64,000 nt of DNA from G963691885 sp963691885 (lineage in GTDB: Bacteria > Pseudomonadota > Alphaproteobacteria > UBA8366 > Aestuariispiraceae): contig OY829843.1 of NCBI GenBank assembly GCA_963691885.1, positions 4,712,001-4,776,000 on the forward strand, in the 5' to 3' direction. The notes beneath the pieces are model-generated. The model was not told the DNA's origin, made no database searches, and saw nothing but the letters and a program-made list of their open reading frames with translations. The translations under genes and the position numbers were made by a program. Shown piece by piece: positions 8,656 through 17,204 of the stretch (position 1 is its first letter; each line of letters starts with the position of its first letter).

Positions 8656-10785
8656 GTGATTTCATTCCTTTCCAAACCCGCCGGTCTTTCACCCCGCAAT
8701 CAGCCTGCAAAACGCTGCGCCTTCGCAGCCAGTCTGCTACTGCCAGCCTTACTCGCAGGCGCGATGGTGTTGACCTTCCAGGCCCCGGCCGCGGCCCAAA
8801 CAAACCAGTCCCCGTCACTGCCCACCCCGCAACTCAGCAATGAGGATCACGCGCTTTATCTGAAAGCGTTCAAAGCACTCGACGATCAGAACCTTCCAAG
8901 GGCAAAGCGTTACGCTAAAGTCGCAACAGACCAATTGCCTGCGAAGGCGATCCGGTGGATTGAGCTTTCCCGCAAGAATGACAATCTGGGCTTTTCTGAA
9001 ACCGCCCGCTTCATGTCCGACAACCCGGACTGGCCGCGTATGACCACGCTGCAAAAACGGGCAGAGGAGCGCCTGACAGGCTCTGAAAGTCATGCAGAGA
9101 TCCTGGCCTTTTTCGCGACAAGGGAACCATCGACGGGCCCGGGGCTTCTGGCATTCCTGAGAGCGCTGGAGGCCACAGGACAGCGTGACCGCATTAAGAG
9201 TGTCGCCTCAAACGGATGGCGAAATCTGGATATGGCACGGGCCGACCGAAACGCCATCAGATCGGAGTTTCGGGGCTATATAGATCAAGCCGACCATATT
9301 GCACGCCTCGACCGCCTGTTATGGGAGGGCAAAACCAGTGCCGCCAAACAACAGGCCACCCTCACCCCGAAGTCCTGGCAGGCACTGGCTGTGGCGCGAT
9401 CGGCGCTGCGGCGGCAATCAGGCGGCGTCGATGGGGCCCTGGCGCGGGTTCCGGTCAATTTGCGCAATGACCAGGGCTTGATCTATGAGCGGGCGCAATG
9501 GCGTCGCAAAAAAGGCAGGAACCTTGACGCTGCAGAAATCCTGCGCCTTCAATCCGGTACCGATCAACGTTGGGTGAAACTGTGGTGGAAAGAACGGGCG
9601 ATCCTTGCACGGCGCATGCTGAAGGAGGGGAACCTGTCCCTTGCCTATGAACTGTCGGCTGGACATGGTGCGACTGAAGGCGTTGTTTTCGCTGAGGGTG
9701 AGTTTCTGGCAGGCTGGATCGCTCTGCGCTTCCTGAACGACGCTGAAAAGGCTTTCCCGCATTTTCAACGCATGTATGAAGGCGTTGGCTTTCCCGTTTC
9801 CCTAAGCCGGGCCGCCTATTGGGCGGGCAGAGCCGCAGAGGCGGGTAGCGAAGAGGCAATTGCCACCCAGTGGTATCAGGTCGCCGCAGAACACGGGACC
9901 AGCTTTTACGGTCAGATGGCAGCTCTCCATCTAACCGACACCACACGGCCCGCCCCGCCAGTTCAACCACCGCTGACACAGGTGCAAATCGACAGTTTCC
10001 AGAACCGGGAGATGATCCGCCTGCTTTACATGCTGAGCGATCTTGGTGCGTCCTCAACCTTTCGTATCTTTTACAGGCATTTGTCCCGCACGCTTGAAGA
10101 ACCCTCCGATCTGGCGCAACTGGCCGATATGGCGCTGGCGCTGGGCCAGGATGAAGAGGCCGTGTATGCGGCACGCCAGGCGATCAAAAAGGGGGTAATG
10201 CTGCCCGTATCCGGATATCCGGTCGTGCCGCTCGATCGCAATGTCACCCTTGGGCCGGATGTTGTCTTTGGTCTGATCCGCCAGGAAAGCGCCTTTGAGG
10301 TCGATGTGATTTCGAGCGCCGGGGCACGCGGCCTGATGCAGCTGATGCCAGCAACGGCCAAGGCCGTCGCCCGGCAAGTGGAATTGCCGTATCGGCGGGA
10401 TCAACTGCTCACCAATCACCACTACAATATCGCGCTTGGCAGTGAATATCTGCGGGATCTGTTGCGCCAGTTCGACGGCTCTCTCATCCTGTCCCTGGCC
10501 GGATATAATGCAGGTCCCCACCGCTCAAAACGCTGGATGGCAGAGAACGGGGATCCGCGCGAGAGTGCCGAGGCGGCACTGGATTGGATTGAGCTCATCC
10601 CCTTCACCGAAACCAGAAACTACGTTCAGCGTGTCCTGGAGAATATAACCGTGTATCGCCAGCGCCTTACCGGCACTGATGCCCCCCTCGCTTTCACACT
10701 GGACGTTTCGACACTCAAACGTCACAAATACGCCAAGGCCTGGGAGGAAAACCCCAGGGCACCAAGGCCTCTACGCCGCGACTAA
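8656..10785 (+). CDS. Lytic murein transglycosylase (Slt70-like)
   Basis: A periplasmic enzyme of about 709 residues that cleaves peptidoglycan with formation of 1,6-anhydromuramic acid. A signal peptide (RCAFAASLLLPALLAGAMVLTF, ending about AAAQT) leads into a long alpha-superhelical region and a C-terminal SLT domain. The catalytic Glu is E544 in RQESAF, followed by GARGLMQLMP and the later AGYNAGP motif. The start is uncertain: a GTG at 8656 gives a usual signal peptide, while an in-frame ATG at 8563 adds 31 residues. It is divergent from dapA, a synteny seen in other Alphaproteobacteria. Confidence 0.92.
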   Translation: MISFLSKPAGLSPRNQPAKRCAFAASLLLPALLAGAMVLTFQAPAAAQTNQSPSLPTPQLSNEDHALYLKAFKALDDQNLPRAKRYAKVATDQLPAKAIRWIELSRKNDNLGFSETARFMSDNPDWPRMTTLQKRAEERLTGSESHAEILAFFATREPSTGPGLLAFLRALEATGQRDRIKSVASNGWRNLDMARADRNAIRSEFRGYIDQADHIARLDRLLWEGKTSAAKQQATLTPKSWQALAVARSALRRQSGGVDGALARVPVNLRNDQGLIYERAQWRRKKGRNLDAAEILRLQSGTDQRWVKLWWKERAILARRMLKEGNLSLAYELSAGHGATEGVVFAEGEFLAGWIALRFLNDAEKAFPHFQRMYEGVGFPVSLSRAAYWAGRAAEAGSEEAIATQWYQVAAEHGTSFYGQMAALHLTDTTRPAPPVQPPLTQVQIDSFQNREMIRLLYMLSDLGASSTFRIFYRHLSRTLEEPSDLAQLADMALALGQDEEAVYAARQAIKKGVMLPVSGYPVVPLDRNVTLGPDVVFGLIRQESAFEVDVISSAGARGLMQLMPATAKAVARQVELPYRRDQLLTNHHYNIALGSEYLRDLLRQFDGSLILSLAGYNAGPHRSKRWMAENGDPRESAEAALDWIELIPFTETRNYVQRVLENITVYRQRLTGTDAPLAFTLDVSTLKRHKYAKAWEENPRAPRPLRRD

Positions 10786-10828
10786 CGCCGACCAACCACA
10801 GAACAAAAAACACCAGAAGGAGAGGAAG

Positions 10829-11512
10829 ATGACTGCACTGACCGGGGTGAAGGCCTGCGTGTTTGATGCCTATGGCACCCTGTTCGATGTCAATGCGGCC
10901 GCCGCACATTTGAAAGATGAGTTGGGCGACAAGGAAGCGAAACTGTCCGAGATCTGGCGTATGAAACAGCTCCAATACACCTGGCTGCGCAGTCTGATGG
11001 GCGAATCCTATGTTGAATTCTGGCAGGTAACACAGGATGCGCTGGATTTCGCAATGGAAACAGTTGGTCTGGAAGATGCCGGATTGCGTCAAAAACTGCT
11101 CGATCTCTATTTCAAGCTGGATAGTTACCCGGAAGTGCCCTCTGTGTTACAGACCCTGAAACAAGCGGGCCTGAAAACCGGCATCCTTTCCAACGGGTCA
11201 CCGGCCATGCTGGATGGTGCCGTGCAGTCAGCCGGCATAGGAGAGAGCCTGGACGCCGTTCTTTCGGTTCACGATCTGGGATTTTATAAGCCCCGCCCTG
11301 AGGTCTATGAGATGGTGACCAGTGAGTTCAGCCTGGCACGCCACGAAGTCTGCTTTATGTCTTCGAACGGCTGGGACGCCTATGCCGCAAAGAATTTTGG
11401 TTTTCAGGTGTGCTGGGTCAACCGGTTCGGCCAACCGGAAGAGAAGCTACCCCAGACACCAGACCGGTTCCTGTCAGACCTGAACGGATTGCCGGAGGCG
11501 CTTGGTCTGTAA
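10829..11512 (+). CDS. Haloacid dehalogenase, type II
   Basis: A 227-residue HAD-superfamily hydrolase of the L-2-haloacid dehalogenase type, which replaces the halogen of a 2-haloacid by hydroxyl. The nucleophile is D13 in FDAYGTLFD. Other HAD motifs are the SNGS stretch (motif II), KPRPEVYE (motif III Lys) and SSNGWDAYAA (motif IV region with the type II Ser/Asn/Asp pattern). The ATG at 10829 follows AGGAGAGGA, a strong ribosome site. It lies 43 bases after the transglycosylase gene, and its stop overlaps the next start (TAATG), so it heads a three-gene unit. The physiological substrate may be a natural haloacid or another small acid. Confidence 0.88.
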   Translation: MTALTGVKACVFDAYGTLFDVNAAAAHLKDELGDKEAKLSEIWRMKQLQYTWLRSLMGESYVEFWQVTQDALDFAMETVGLEDAGLRQKLLDLYFKLDSYPEVPSVLQTLKQAGLKTGILSNGSPAMLDGAVQSAGIGESLDAVLSVHDLGFYKPRPEVYEMVTSEFSLARHEVCFMSSNGWDAYAAKNFGFQVCWVNRFGQPEEKLPQTPDRFLSDLNGLPEALGL

Positions 11513-12366
11513 TGGCAGATTATCGGGAGGATCGGTTTCGCGCACAGGATGGCCTGTCCCTGTATTACAGAGACTATGGGACGGAAAGAGCCGGGCAAAT
11601 ACCGATCCTCTGTCTGGCGGGCCTCTCCCGCAATGCCAAGGACTTCGCCGGTCCTGCAGAATGGCTTGCCGGTAAAGGGCACCGCGTGATCGTTCCGGAT
11701 TATCGCGGGCGTGGACAATCCGACTATGACCCCAATCCCCAGAACTATCAGCCGACCGTCTATCTAAACGATATCCGTCATCTGATGGCCGCCCTCGGCC
11801 TGCATCATGTGGTGGTCATCGGATCATCCATGGGGGGGCTTTTGGGCATGGCGATGGGCGTTGCCATGCCGACCGCTATTCGTGGCCTTGTCCTGAATGA
11901 TATCGGTCCAGAGCTGGAACCGGCGGCCTATGACAAGATCAAGGCCTATCTCCGGCAGGCCCCTGTCTACACGGATTGGGAGGCGGCAACCAGAGCAATC
12001 AAAACCATGTTCACCGATCACAAGGTCGATGACAGTGTCTGGCTTGAAATTGCAAAAGCGACCTTCAAGGAACAGGCAGACGGCAGGCTTCGTTTCGACT
12101 GGGACCCGAACATCATGAAGCCAATCGACGAAAACCCGGAAATTCCCGATTTGATGCCCTATTTTCGCTCAATTTTCCCTGTACCAACTCTGGCATTGCG
12201 AGGGGAGCATTCGGGCCTGTTGACCGAAGACGGGCTGGCACGAATGGCAGCCCAGCACCCCGATTTGACCGCAACCACCATACCCAATGCGGGTCATACG
12301 CCGACATTGAATGAACCAGCATCGCGAGAGGCGATTGACGCCTTTCTCGCGCGATTTAGAGGATAG
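11512..12366 (+). CDS. Alpha/beta hydrolase
   Basis: A 284-residue alpha/beta-hydrolase. The nucleophile elbow is GSSMGG with Ser106, and the catalytic His is H262 in AGHTPTLNEP. The oxyanion and cap regions are unremarkable. It starts within the TAATG overlap of the dehalogenase gene and ends one base before the threonine ammonia-lyase start, so all three genes are translationally linked. An ester, lactone or haloalkane hydrolase is possible; the PDYRGRGQSDYD segment is general to the family. The exact substrate is not identifiable. Confidence 0.85.
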   Translation: MADYREDRFRAQDGLSLYYRDYGTERAGQIPILCLAGLSRNAKDFAGPAEWLAGKGHRVIVPDYRGRGQSDYDPNPQNYQPTVYLNDIRHLMAALGLHHVVVIGSSMGGLLGMAMGVAMPTAIRGLVLNDIGPELEPAAYDKIKAYLRQAPVYTDWEAATRAIKTMFTDHKVDDSVWLEIAKATFKEQADGRLRFDWDPNIMKPIDENPEIPDLMPYFRSIFPVPTLALRGEHSGLLTEDGLARMAAQHPDLTATTIPNAGHTPTLNEPASREAIDAFLARFRG

Positions 12367-12367
12367 A

Positions 12368-13393
12368 ATGCCCGATACCGCCCAGCCAACCAGCGCGCCA
12401 GCAGAGATTTCCCTTCCCACAATTGACGACATATTGACCGCCGCCGAGCGCCTGAAAGGGCAAGCGGTCCGGACACCATTGCTCGAATCGTCCCTGTTGA
12501 ACGATCGACTGGGCGGTCGCCTGCTGCTGAAACCGGAATGTCTGCAGCGAACAGGCTCTTTCAAGTTTCGGGGCGCCTATAATACCATCGCAGCGCTTCC
12601 CGATGAGGTTCGCAAACGCGGGGTCGTTGCCTATTCATCCGGCAACCATGCCCAGGGTGTTGCGGCGGCGGCTCAAGCGATGGGGATCAGTGCGACCATT
12701 GTAATGCCTGCTGACGCGCCCGCGATAAAAACCAATAATACAAAGGCTTATGGCGCGAAAGTTATCCACTATGACAGGTTTACGGAAGACCGGGACGCAA
12801 TCGCAAAGCGGATTGCAGACGATGAGGGGGCCACCCTGGTCCCGCCTTATGACCACCCCATGGTAATCGCGGGTCAGGGGACGGTTGGACTGGAAATCGC
12901 AGAGGATTGCGAAAAGCTGGGGGTAAAGCCGGATGCCGTCCTGATCTGCTGCGGCGGCGGTGGTTTCACAGCGGGTGTTTCCATCGCGACGACGGATCGC
13001 CTGCCGGGGACCGAACTCTATGCCGTTGAGCCCCATGATTTTGACGATACGGCAAGGTCACTGGGCACTGGAACACGGGAAGTGGTTCCAGCCGGCAATC
13101 GTTCGATTTGCGATGCCCTGCTCTCTCCTCAACCCGGTGCGCTGACGTTTCAGATCAACCACCGGCTGCTTTCCGGCGCTTTGTCTGCCACGGATGGTGA
13201 GGTGCTTTTTGCGATGCGCACGCTGTTTGAAGATCTGAAACTGGTAGCAGAACCAGGTGGTGCCGTCTGTGTCGCCGCGATCCTGGCAGGCAAGATAGAC
13301 ATCCGAGGGAAGGTAATGGTCGCGACAATTTCCGGCGGCAATGTCGATCCTGAACTGTTCACCCGAGCCCTGATACCAAAACCGGCGGCCTGA
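12368..13393 (+). CDS. Threonine/serine ammonia-lyase (catabolic type, no ACT domain)
   Basis: A 341-residue PLP enzyme expected to deaminate threonine to 2-oxobutyrate, or serine to pyruvate. The PLP lysine is K66 in SFKFRG, SSGNHAQG is at 90-97 and the tetraglycine phosphate loop GGGG at 196-199. It lacks the C-terminal regulatory ACT domains of IlvA, so it should not be inhibited by isoleucine in the usual way. Serine racemase and hydroxyaspartate dehydratase are close relatives and remain possible. The start is one base after the hydrolase stop. The stop codon lies in the loop of a GC hairpin. Confidence 0.85.
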   Translation: MPDTAQPTSAPAEISLPTIDDILTAAERLKGQAVRTPLLESSLLNDRLGGRLLLKPECLQRTGSFKFRGAYNTIAALPDEVRKRGVVAYSSGNHAQGVAAAAQAMGISATIVMPADAPAIKTNNTKAYGAKVIHYDRFTEDRDAIAKRIADDEGATLVPPYDHPMVIAGQGTVGLEIAEDCEKLGVKPDAVLICCGGGGFTAGVSIATTDRLPGTELYAVEPHDFDDTARSLGTGTREVVPAGNRSICDALLSPQPGALTFQINHRLLSGALSATDGEVLFAMRTLFEDLKLVAEPGGAVCVAAILAGKIDIRGKVMVATISGGNVDPELFTRALIPKPAA

Positions 13394-13405
13394 TAAGGCC
13401 GCCGG
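13382..13405. terminator. Perfect GC hairpin between convergent genes
   Basis: CCGGCGGCC (13382-13390) pairs perfectly with GGCCGCCGG (13397-13405) around a six-base loop TGATAA, which contains the stop codon of the threonine ammonia-lyase gene and a second in-phase-adjacent TAA. There is no T-tract on either side, so it is not a classical intrinsic terminator. It lies between converging transcription units and may act as a transcription roadblock or mRNA 3' end stabiliser. Confidence 0.5.
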
Positions 13406-13440
13406 CGGGGATCACGCTAAAATCCAGAACCCTGAAGGGA

Positions 13441-14331
13441 TCAGTCTGCAACGAAGGCCAATTGTTTCTCACGGGCCGCGTTGCGCATGGATTTCTGAAG
13501 CTTCTCAAACGCCCGAACTTCAATCTGGCGCACCCGTTCACGGCTAACGCCGAACAGTTTGCTCAGATCTTCAAGCGTTTTAGGGTCTTCACTCAACCGA
13601 CGCTCGGTCAGAATAGCCCGCTCCCGCTCATTCAGGGTTTTCAGTGCTTCCGCCAGCATCTCCCGGCGCAGGCCTAGTTCCTCACTGTCGGCCAACACTA
13701 CTTCCTGGTTGTCGGAATCATCTTCCAGCCAGTCTTGCCACTCGCCGTCGCCATCCACGCGCAGTGGCGCGTTCAGCGAATTGTCACCACCGGCCAGGCG
13801 GCGGTTCATCTGAACAACATCCTGTTCCGGGACTGAGAGCTCGGTTGCGATTTTGGTAACAGTTTCCGGGGCCAGATCACCCTCTTCAAACGCTTCCAGC
13901 TTGGCTTTCATCTTGCGCAGATTGAAGAACAGCTTTTTCTGCGCAGCTGTCGTACCCATTTTGACGAGCGACCAGGAATGCAGGATGTATTCCTGGATAG
14001 AGGCGCGGATCCACCACATCGCGTAAGTTGCCAGACGGAAGCCACGATCGGGGTCAAAGCGTTTGACCGCCTGCATCATACCGACATTGCCTTCCGAAAT
14101 AAGTTCAGCCACAGGCAGGCCATAACCGCGATAGCCCATCGCGATCTTCGCAACGAGGCGCAAATGACTGGTCACAAGTTTGTGAGCTGATTCCCGATCG
14201 CCCTGTTCAATCCAGTTTCGGGCCAGAACGAACTCTTCGCCCGGCTCAAGCATCGGGAATTTACGAATTTCATCTAGATAGCGCTGAAGATTGCCTTCCG
14301 CGCTAATTACAGGAACATTCCCCTGAGACAT
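13441..14331 (-). CDS. rpoH: RNA polymerase sigma-32 factor RpoH
   Basis: A 296-residue group 3 sigma factor for heat-shock genes. Region 2 is visible as GNVGMMQAVKRFDPDRGFRLATYAMWWIRASIQEYILHSWSLV in pieces (about 85-130), the RpoH box resembling QKKLFFNLR is present about 132-141, and region 4.2 ends with SRERVRQIEVRAFEKLQK. The ATG at 14331 gives the typical MSQGNVPVIS start; a longer frame reaches 14379. Region 1.2 begins with LQRYLDEIRKFPMLEPGEE. A sigma-32-like promoter lies about 180 bases upstream, suggesting heat-shock autoregulation. Confidence 0.96.
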   Translation of the reverse strand: MSQGNVPVISAEGNLQRYLDEIRKFPMLEPGEEFVLARNWIEQGDRESAHKLVTSHLRLVAKIAMGYRGYGLPVAELISEGNVGMMQAVKRFDPDRGFRLATYAMWWIRASIQEYILHSWSLVKMGTTAAQKKLFFNLRKMKAKLEAFEEGDLAPETVTKIATELSVPEQDVVQMNRRLAGGDNSLNAPLRVDGDGEWQDWLEDDSDNQEVVLADSEELGLRREMLAEALKTLNERERAILTERRLSEDPKTLEDLSKLFGVSRERVRQIEVRAFEKLQKSMRNAAREKQLAFVAD

Positions 14332-14507
14332 GATCCTTTTCCCCTTTCTTAAATCCCCGAACCCGGCGGATTTAGTCAATCTGCTGGTTTTTCGTCCGTT
14401 CCATCAGAACGCGTCAAAGCCGGCATTCTTCCCTGTATAAGGCATGATTGCGGCACTTCTGTGACGATCAACACCATAATTGTCCCTGTTATCAGGCGAC
14501 CTTTTCT

Positions 14508-14536
14508 ATATGGGCATGTGCCCTGGCGGGTTCAAG
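14508..14536 (-). promoter_or_regulatory. Possible sigma-32-type promoter for rpoH
   Basis: On the minus strand CTTGAA (14536-14531) is followed after 15 bases by GCCCATAT (14515-14508). This resembles the sigma-32 consensus CTTGAA and CCCCATNT, with one mismatch and a spacer near the usual 13 to 15. It lies between rluD and rpoH, giving a leader of roughly 170 bases. The match is by eye only. Confidence 0.4.
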
Positions 14537-14551
14537 AGGTGAAGACGCGGG

Positions 14552-15565
14552 TTACGAGTTGTCCGTCCCCGCTTCGCCGGCCTTGTCAAACGCCTTGATC
14601 AAGGTTTTCAGATCCCCGGGCAATTCCGCTTCAAAGTTCAAATTTTTGCCCGTGACTGGATGGTCAAAGCCAAGGGTTCGGGCGTGCAGAGCCTGGCGCG
14701 GGAAGGCAGAAATCATGGGACGCAGGGCCGGAGGAAAGGCCCCCAAACGGGCATTTGACAGGCGTCCATAAGTTTTGTCGCCAATTAGCGGATGGCCCGC
14801 CTTTGTCATATGCACGCGGATCTGATGCGTGCGCCCGGTTTCCAGTCGACATTCGATCAGGCTGACCGCATTGCCCCACCGTTTCTCAACCTTGTAGTGG
14901 GTGACGGCGTGCCGTCCCTTACCGTTTTTCACCACTTTCATCCGTTTGCGATCATTTGGGTCCCGGCCAATATCCCCCTCCAGACGGTCTGCGACCGGAT
15001 TGGGCAGGCCATAGACCAGCGCATTGTAGCGGCGATCAATATCATGAGCTGCAAACCGTTCCACCAACCCTTCGTGACAGGGCTGATCCTTTGCGACAAC
15101 CAGCAAACCGCTCGTTTCTTTGTCGATCCGGTGCACAATCCCGGGACGGCGAACGCCGCCGATACCGACAAGACTATCACCGCAATGATGCAACAGGGCG
15201 TTGACCAGCGTGCCGGTTCGGTTTCCCGCCCCCGGATGCACGACCATGCCGGATGGTTTGTTGATCACAATCAGATGCGGATCTTCAAAAACAATGTCGA
15301 GGGGAATCTCCTCTGCCTCGACGACGAGATCCTCGGGTTCCGGAACCTCAATCTCTATCACGCCATCCAAAGGTACTTTCAAGGAGACGTTGGATGTGAC
15401 CTCACCATTGACGGTGACCGCCCCTTGTTGGAGGAGTGCCTTAACCCGGCTGCGGGACAATTCGTCGATACTCTCTGACAGAAACCGGTCCAGCCGCTCC
15501 CCCGCTTGTGCAGGCGTGACGATAAGGCTATGCGTTTCTGATGCGGTTTCCAGATCTTCGGACAC
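14552..15565 (-). CDS. rluD: RluA/RluD-family 23S rRNA pseudouridine synthase
   Basis: A pseudouridine synthase of about 337 residues. It has an N-terminal S4 RNA-binding domain (GERLDRFLSESIDELSRSRV, then LLQQGAVTVNG) and a catalytic domain with the active-site Asp in HRIDKETSG (D148 from the chosen start). Other conserved blocks are NKPSGMVVHPG and ETGRTHQIRVHM. The start is uncertain: a GTG at 15565 is chosen because it avoids overlap with the divergent membrane gene, but TTG codons at 15577 and 15616 are in frame. RluD in E. coli modifies helix 69 of 23S rRNA; the exact target here is inferred by similarity. Confidence 0.92.
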   Translation of the reverse strand: MSEDLETASETHSLIVTPAQAGERLDRFLSESIDELSRSRVKALLQQGAVTVNGEVTSNVSLKVPLDGVIEIEVPEPEDLVVEAEEIPLDIVFEDPHLIVINKPSGMVVHPGAGNRTGTLVNALLHHCGDSLVGIGGVRRPGIVHRIDKETSGLLVVAKDQPCHEGLVERFAAHDIDRRYNALVYGLPNPVADRLEGDIGRDPNDRKRMKVVKNGKGRHAVTHYKVEKRWGNAVSLIECRLETGRTHQIRVHMTKAGHPLIGDKTYGRLSNARLGAFPPALRPMISAFPRQALHARTLGFDHPVTGKNLNFEAELPGDLKTLIKAFDKAGEAGTDNS

Positions 15566-15602
15566 GGTCTCGGCCAATCTCTCGCTGGTGTAAGGATTAC
15601 GG

Positions 15603-15923
15603 ATGCAATTTGTCAAAGCACTGGTAATCGGGATGGGTATCCTGATTCTCTGCGGCCTCGCGCTGTTGGTCTATGGCTTCATGACCCAGTTTGGCAAGGG
15701 CGAAGAAAAGCAACCGTCCTCATCAGCCCTGGCACCCGCTATTGGCGGCTTTGGGGAAACAGCCCTCACCCTTGATGCTGCCGAAGCGATTGAGGCCGTT
15801 ATCCCATCCGGCAACAGAATTATCATCCGCACCAATCTGGGCGACGGCAGAACCCGTCTCCGGGTTTTGGATGTCGAAACCGGCAAGGAAATGGGCAGCG
15901 TCCTGATCCAGAACGCTCCCTGA
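15603..15923 (+). CDS. Small single-pass membrane protein, possibly DUF6476
   Basis: A 106-residue protein with an N-terminal transmembrane helix (about 5-27, rich in Leu, Ile and Gly) and a short soluble domain that resembles a beta-rich strand set (RIIIRTNLGDGRTRLRVLDVETGKEMG). Its position, divergent from rluD, recalls the small alphaproteobacterial DUF6476 proteins that sit beside rluD; that match is from memory and not certain. Function unknown. Confidence 0.65.
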   Translation: MQFVKALVIGMGILILCGLALLVYGFMTQFGKGEEKQPSSSALAPAIGGFGETALTLDAAEAIEAVIPSGNRIIIRTNLGDGRTRLRVLDVETGKEMGSVLIQNAP

Positions 15924-15943
15924 GCCTCCGTCCAGCAGGCCCG

Positions 15944-16642
15944 TCAGCTGGGATTGCGGCCCGTCTGCAATGGTTCATGACGGTTTGCACCGTGATCGGC
16001 AATCAAACCTAGCAGAATGTTGCGGGTCGTCGAGGTTATCATCTCGTCGAAACTGGCCTTGCCGGAAATCCGAGACAGGGCCCCTCCCATCATCAAGCTC
16101 GCGGTCCCGTGCACCATGGCCCAGATCGGTGTTGCAATATCCTCAGTCCTGACATCCTGCAGGGCATTTCGTTCCTGAAAGGCCTGTACGGCATCTGTGA
16201 GCACACCAAAACACTGCGCCGCTGCGCCTGTACCATCTGTATCTTCTTCAGGACCGCTGCTGGTCCGCGCATGGCCCCACATCACATGGAACATGGCGGG
16301 GTCTTCAGCCGCGTATTTTACATAGACTTTACCCAGCGCCGTGATCGCAGAGATGCTACCCGGTATCTGTAAGTTGTAGGCGCGCCGGAGGTTGCCAGTC
16401 AAAATTTCAAACCCATTGGCGACAACGGCGTCAATCAGATCTTCCCTGTCCGAGAAATGACGGTAAGGTGCTGCTGTACTGACCCCGGCCGCCCTGCTGG
16501 CATCGGTCAGGGTAAATCCATCAACACCGCGTTCCGAAATTAAGTTCTGTGCGGCGGAAATCAGCGCTTCTCGCAGATCTCCATGGTGATATCGGTCTTT
16601 CTTGGTGACGACCGACAACTTCGCCTTTTTGCTCGCGACCAT
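15944..16642 (-). CDS. TetR/AcrR-family transcriptional regulator
   Basis: A 232-residue repressor. The N-terminal TetR helix-turn-helix is visible at about 16-65: REALISAAQNLISERG, then FTLTDASRAAGVSTAAPYRHFSDREDL. The C-terminal ligand-binding region is helical and resembles the TetR_C domain that carries WHG (VKYAAEDPAMFHVMWGHA). A basic N-terminal tail (KKAKLSVVTKKDR) precedes the HTH. No obvious partner gene is adjacent except the convergent small membrane protein, so its target is unknown; self-regulation from the AT-rich region upstream is likely. Confidence 0.88.
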   Translation of the reverse strand: MVASKKAKLSVVTKKDRYHHGDLREALISAAQNLISERGVDGFTLTDASRAAGVSTAAPYRHFSDREDLIDAVVANGFEILTGNLRRAYNLQIPGSISAITALGKVYVKYAAEDPAMFHVMWGHARTSSGPEEDTDGTGAAAQCFGVLTDAVQAFQERNALQDVRTEDIATPIWAMVHGTASLMMGGALSRISGKASFDEMITSTTRNILLGLIADHGANRHEPLQTGRNPS

Positions 16643-16944
16643 GACATTTCCTCCACTGCGGTTCTTTGACCAACCATTAATTTATATCCATACACATTAG
16701 TGAATATATCATGTAAATAACAACAATTTGATCGCCGGTACGGGCCAAGATGCGACACTTAGACCGCGGGAGTCGCAAATGACGATGCCAGGATCACGAA
16801 ATTTTCCGGCAAATATCATTTGGCGGTCGGTGGTCGCTTGACTTCGTGGCCGCGATTTGTACATTGCGCGCTTCGAACAACATGGCCTGAACCCACGACG
16901 AAGTTCCGTCTGAAAAAAGGTTCGGCAACAAGAGGATAGAGACA
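16643..16944. other. Intergenic region between tetR-type gene and rpmG
   Basis: This 302-base divergent region has no credible gene. Its left third (about 16670-16725) is AT-rich and probably holds the promoter and operator of the TetR-type gene; a short CAC/GTG inverted match around 16693-16702 is too weak to call. Its right part holds the rpmG promoter listed separately and about 80 bases of leader. Confidence 0.5.
16838..16865 (+). promoter_or_regulatory. Putative sigma-70 promoter of rpmG
   Basis: TTGACT (16838-16843) and TACATT (16860-16865) are separated by 16 bases, a good housekeeping promoter by eye. It is the best candidate in the region ahead of rpmG and implies a leader of about 73 bases. 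Confidence 0.55.
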
Positions 16945-17112
16945 ATGGCGAAACCGGCAACTTTGCAGGTCAAAATGGTCAGCACAGCAGATACCGGCTA
17001 TTTCTATGTGACTAAGAAGAACCCGCGCACTCAGACCGAGAAGATGGAAATGCGGAAATACGACCCGGTGGTTCGCCAGCATGTCGTCTTCAAAGAATCA
17101 AAAATGAAGTAA
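16945..17112 (+). CDS. rpmG: 50S ribosomal protein L33
   Basis: A 55-residue basic protein, MAKPATLQVKMVSTADTG at its start, followed by YFYVTKKNPRT, KMEMRKYDPVVRQHVVFKE and a KMK end. This is the proteobacterial L33 pattern of the large ribosomal subunit, in the Cys-free (zinc-independent) form. The gene is short and easily missed. AGAGGATAGAG precedes the ATG as a ribosome site. It is a single-gene unit with its own promoter and a strong intrinsic terminator. Confidence 0.97.
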   Translation: MAKPATLQVKMVSTADTGYFYVTKKNPRTQTEKMEMRKYDPVVRQHVVFKESKMK

Positions 17113-17143
17113 GATTTTCAGGTTTCCTGGATTTCTTATGAAG

Positions 17144-17170
17144 AAAAGGCCGCATTCAGCGGCCTTTTTT
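17144..17170 (+). terminator. Rho-independent terminator of rpmG
   Basis: A perfect 10-base stem, AAAAGGCCGC with GCGGCCTTTT, around a five-base loop ATTCA, running into a T-tract. It lies 31 bases after the rpmG stop. Because of the A-run on the other side it may also stop transcription of the convergent ureohydrolase gene. Confidence 0.92.
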
Positions 17171-17204
17171 ATTTTCCTGATTCGCGCTTTCTTTAAGATT
17201 GCGG

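Noticed and set aside
16690..16707. TetR operator candidate
   Set aside because: Only short imperfect inverted symmetry; too weak to list as an operator.
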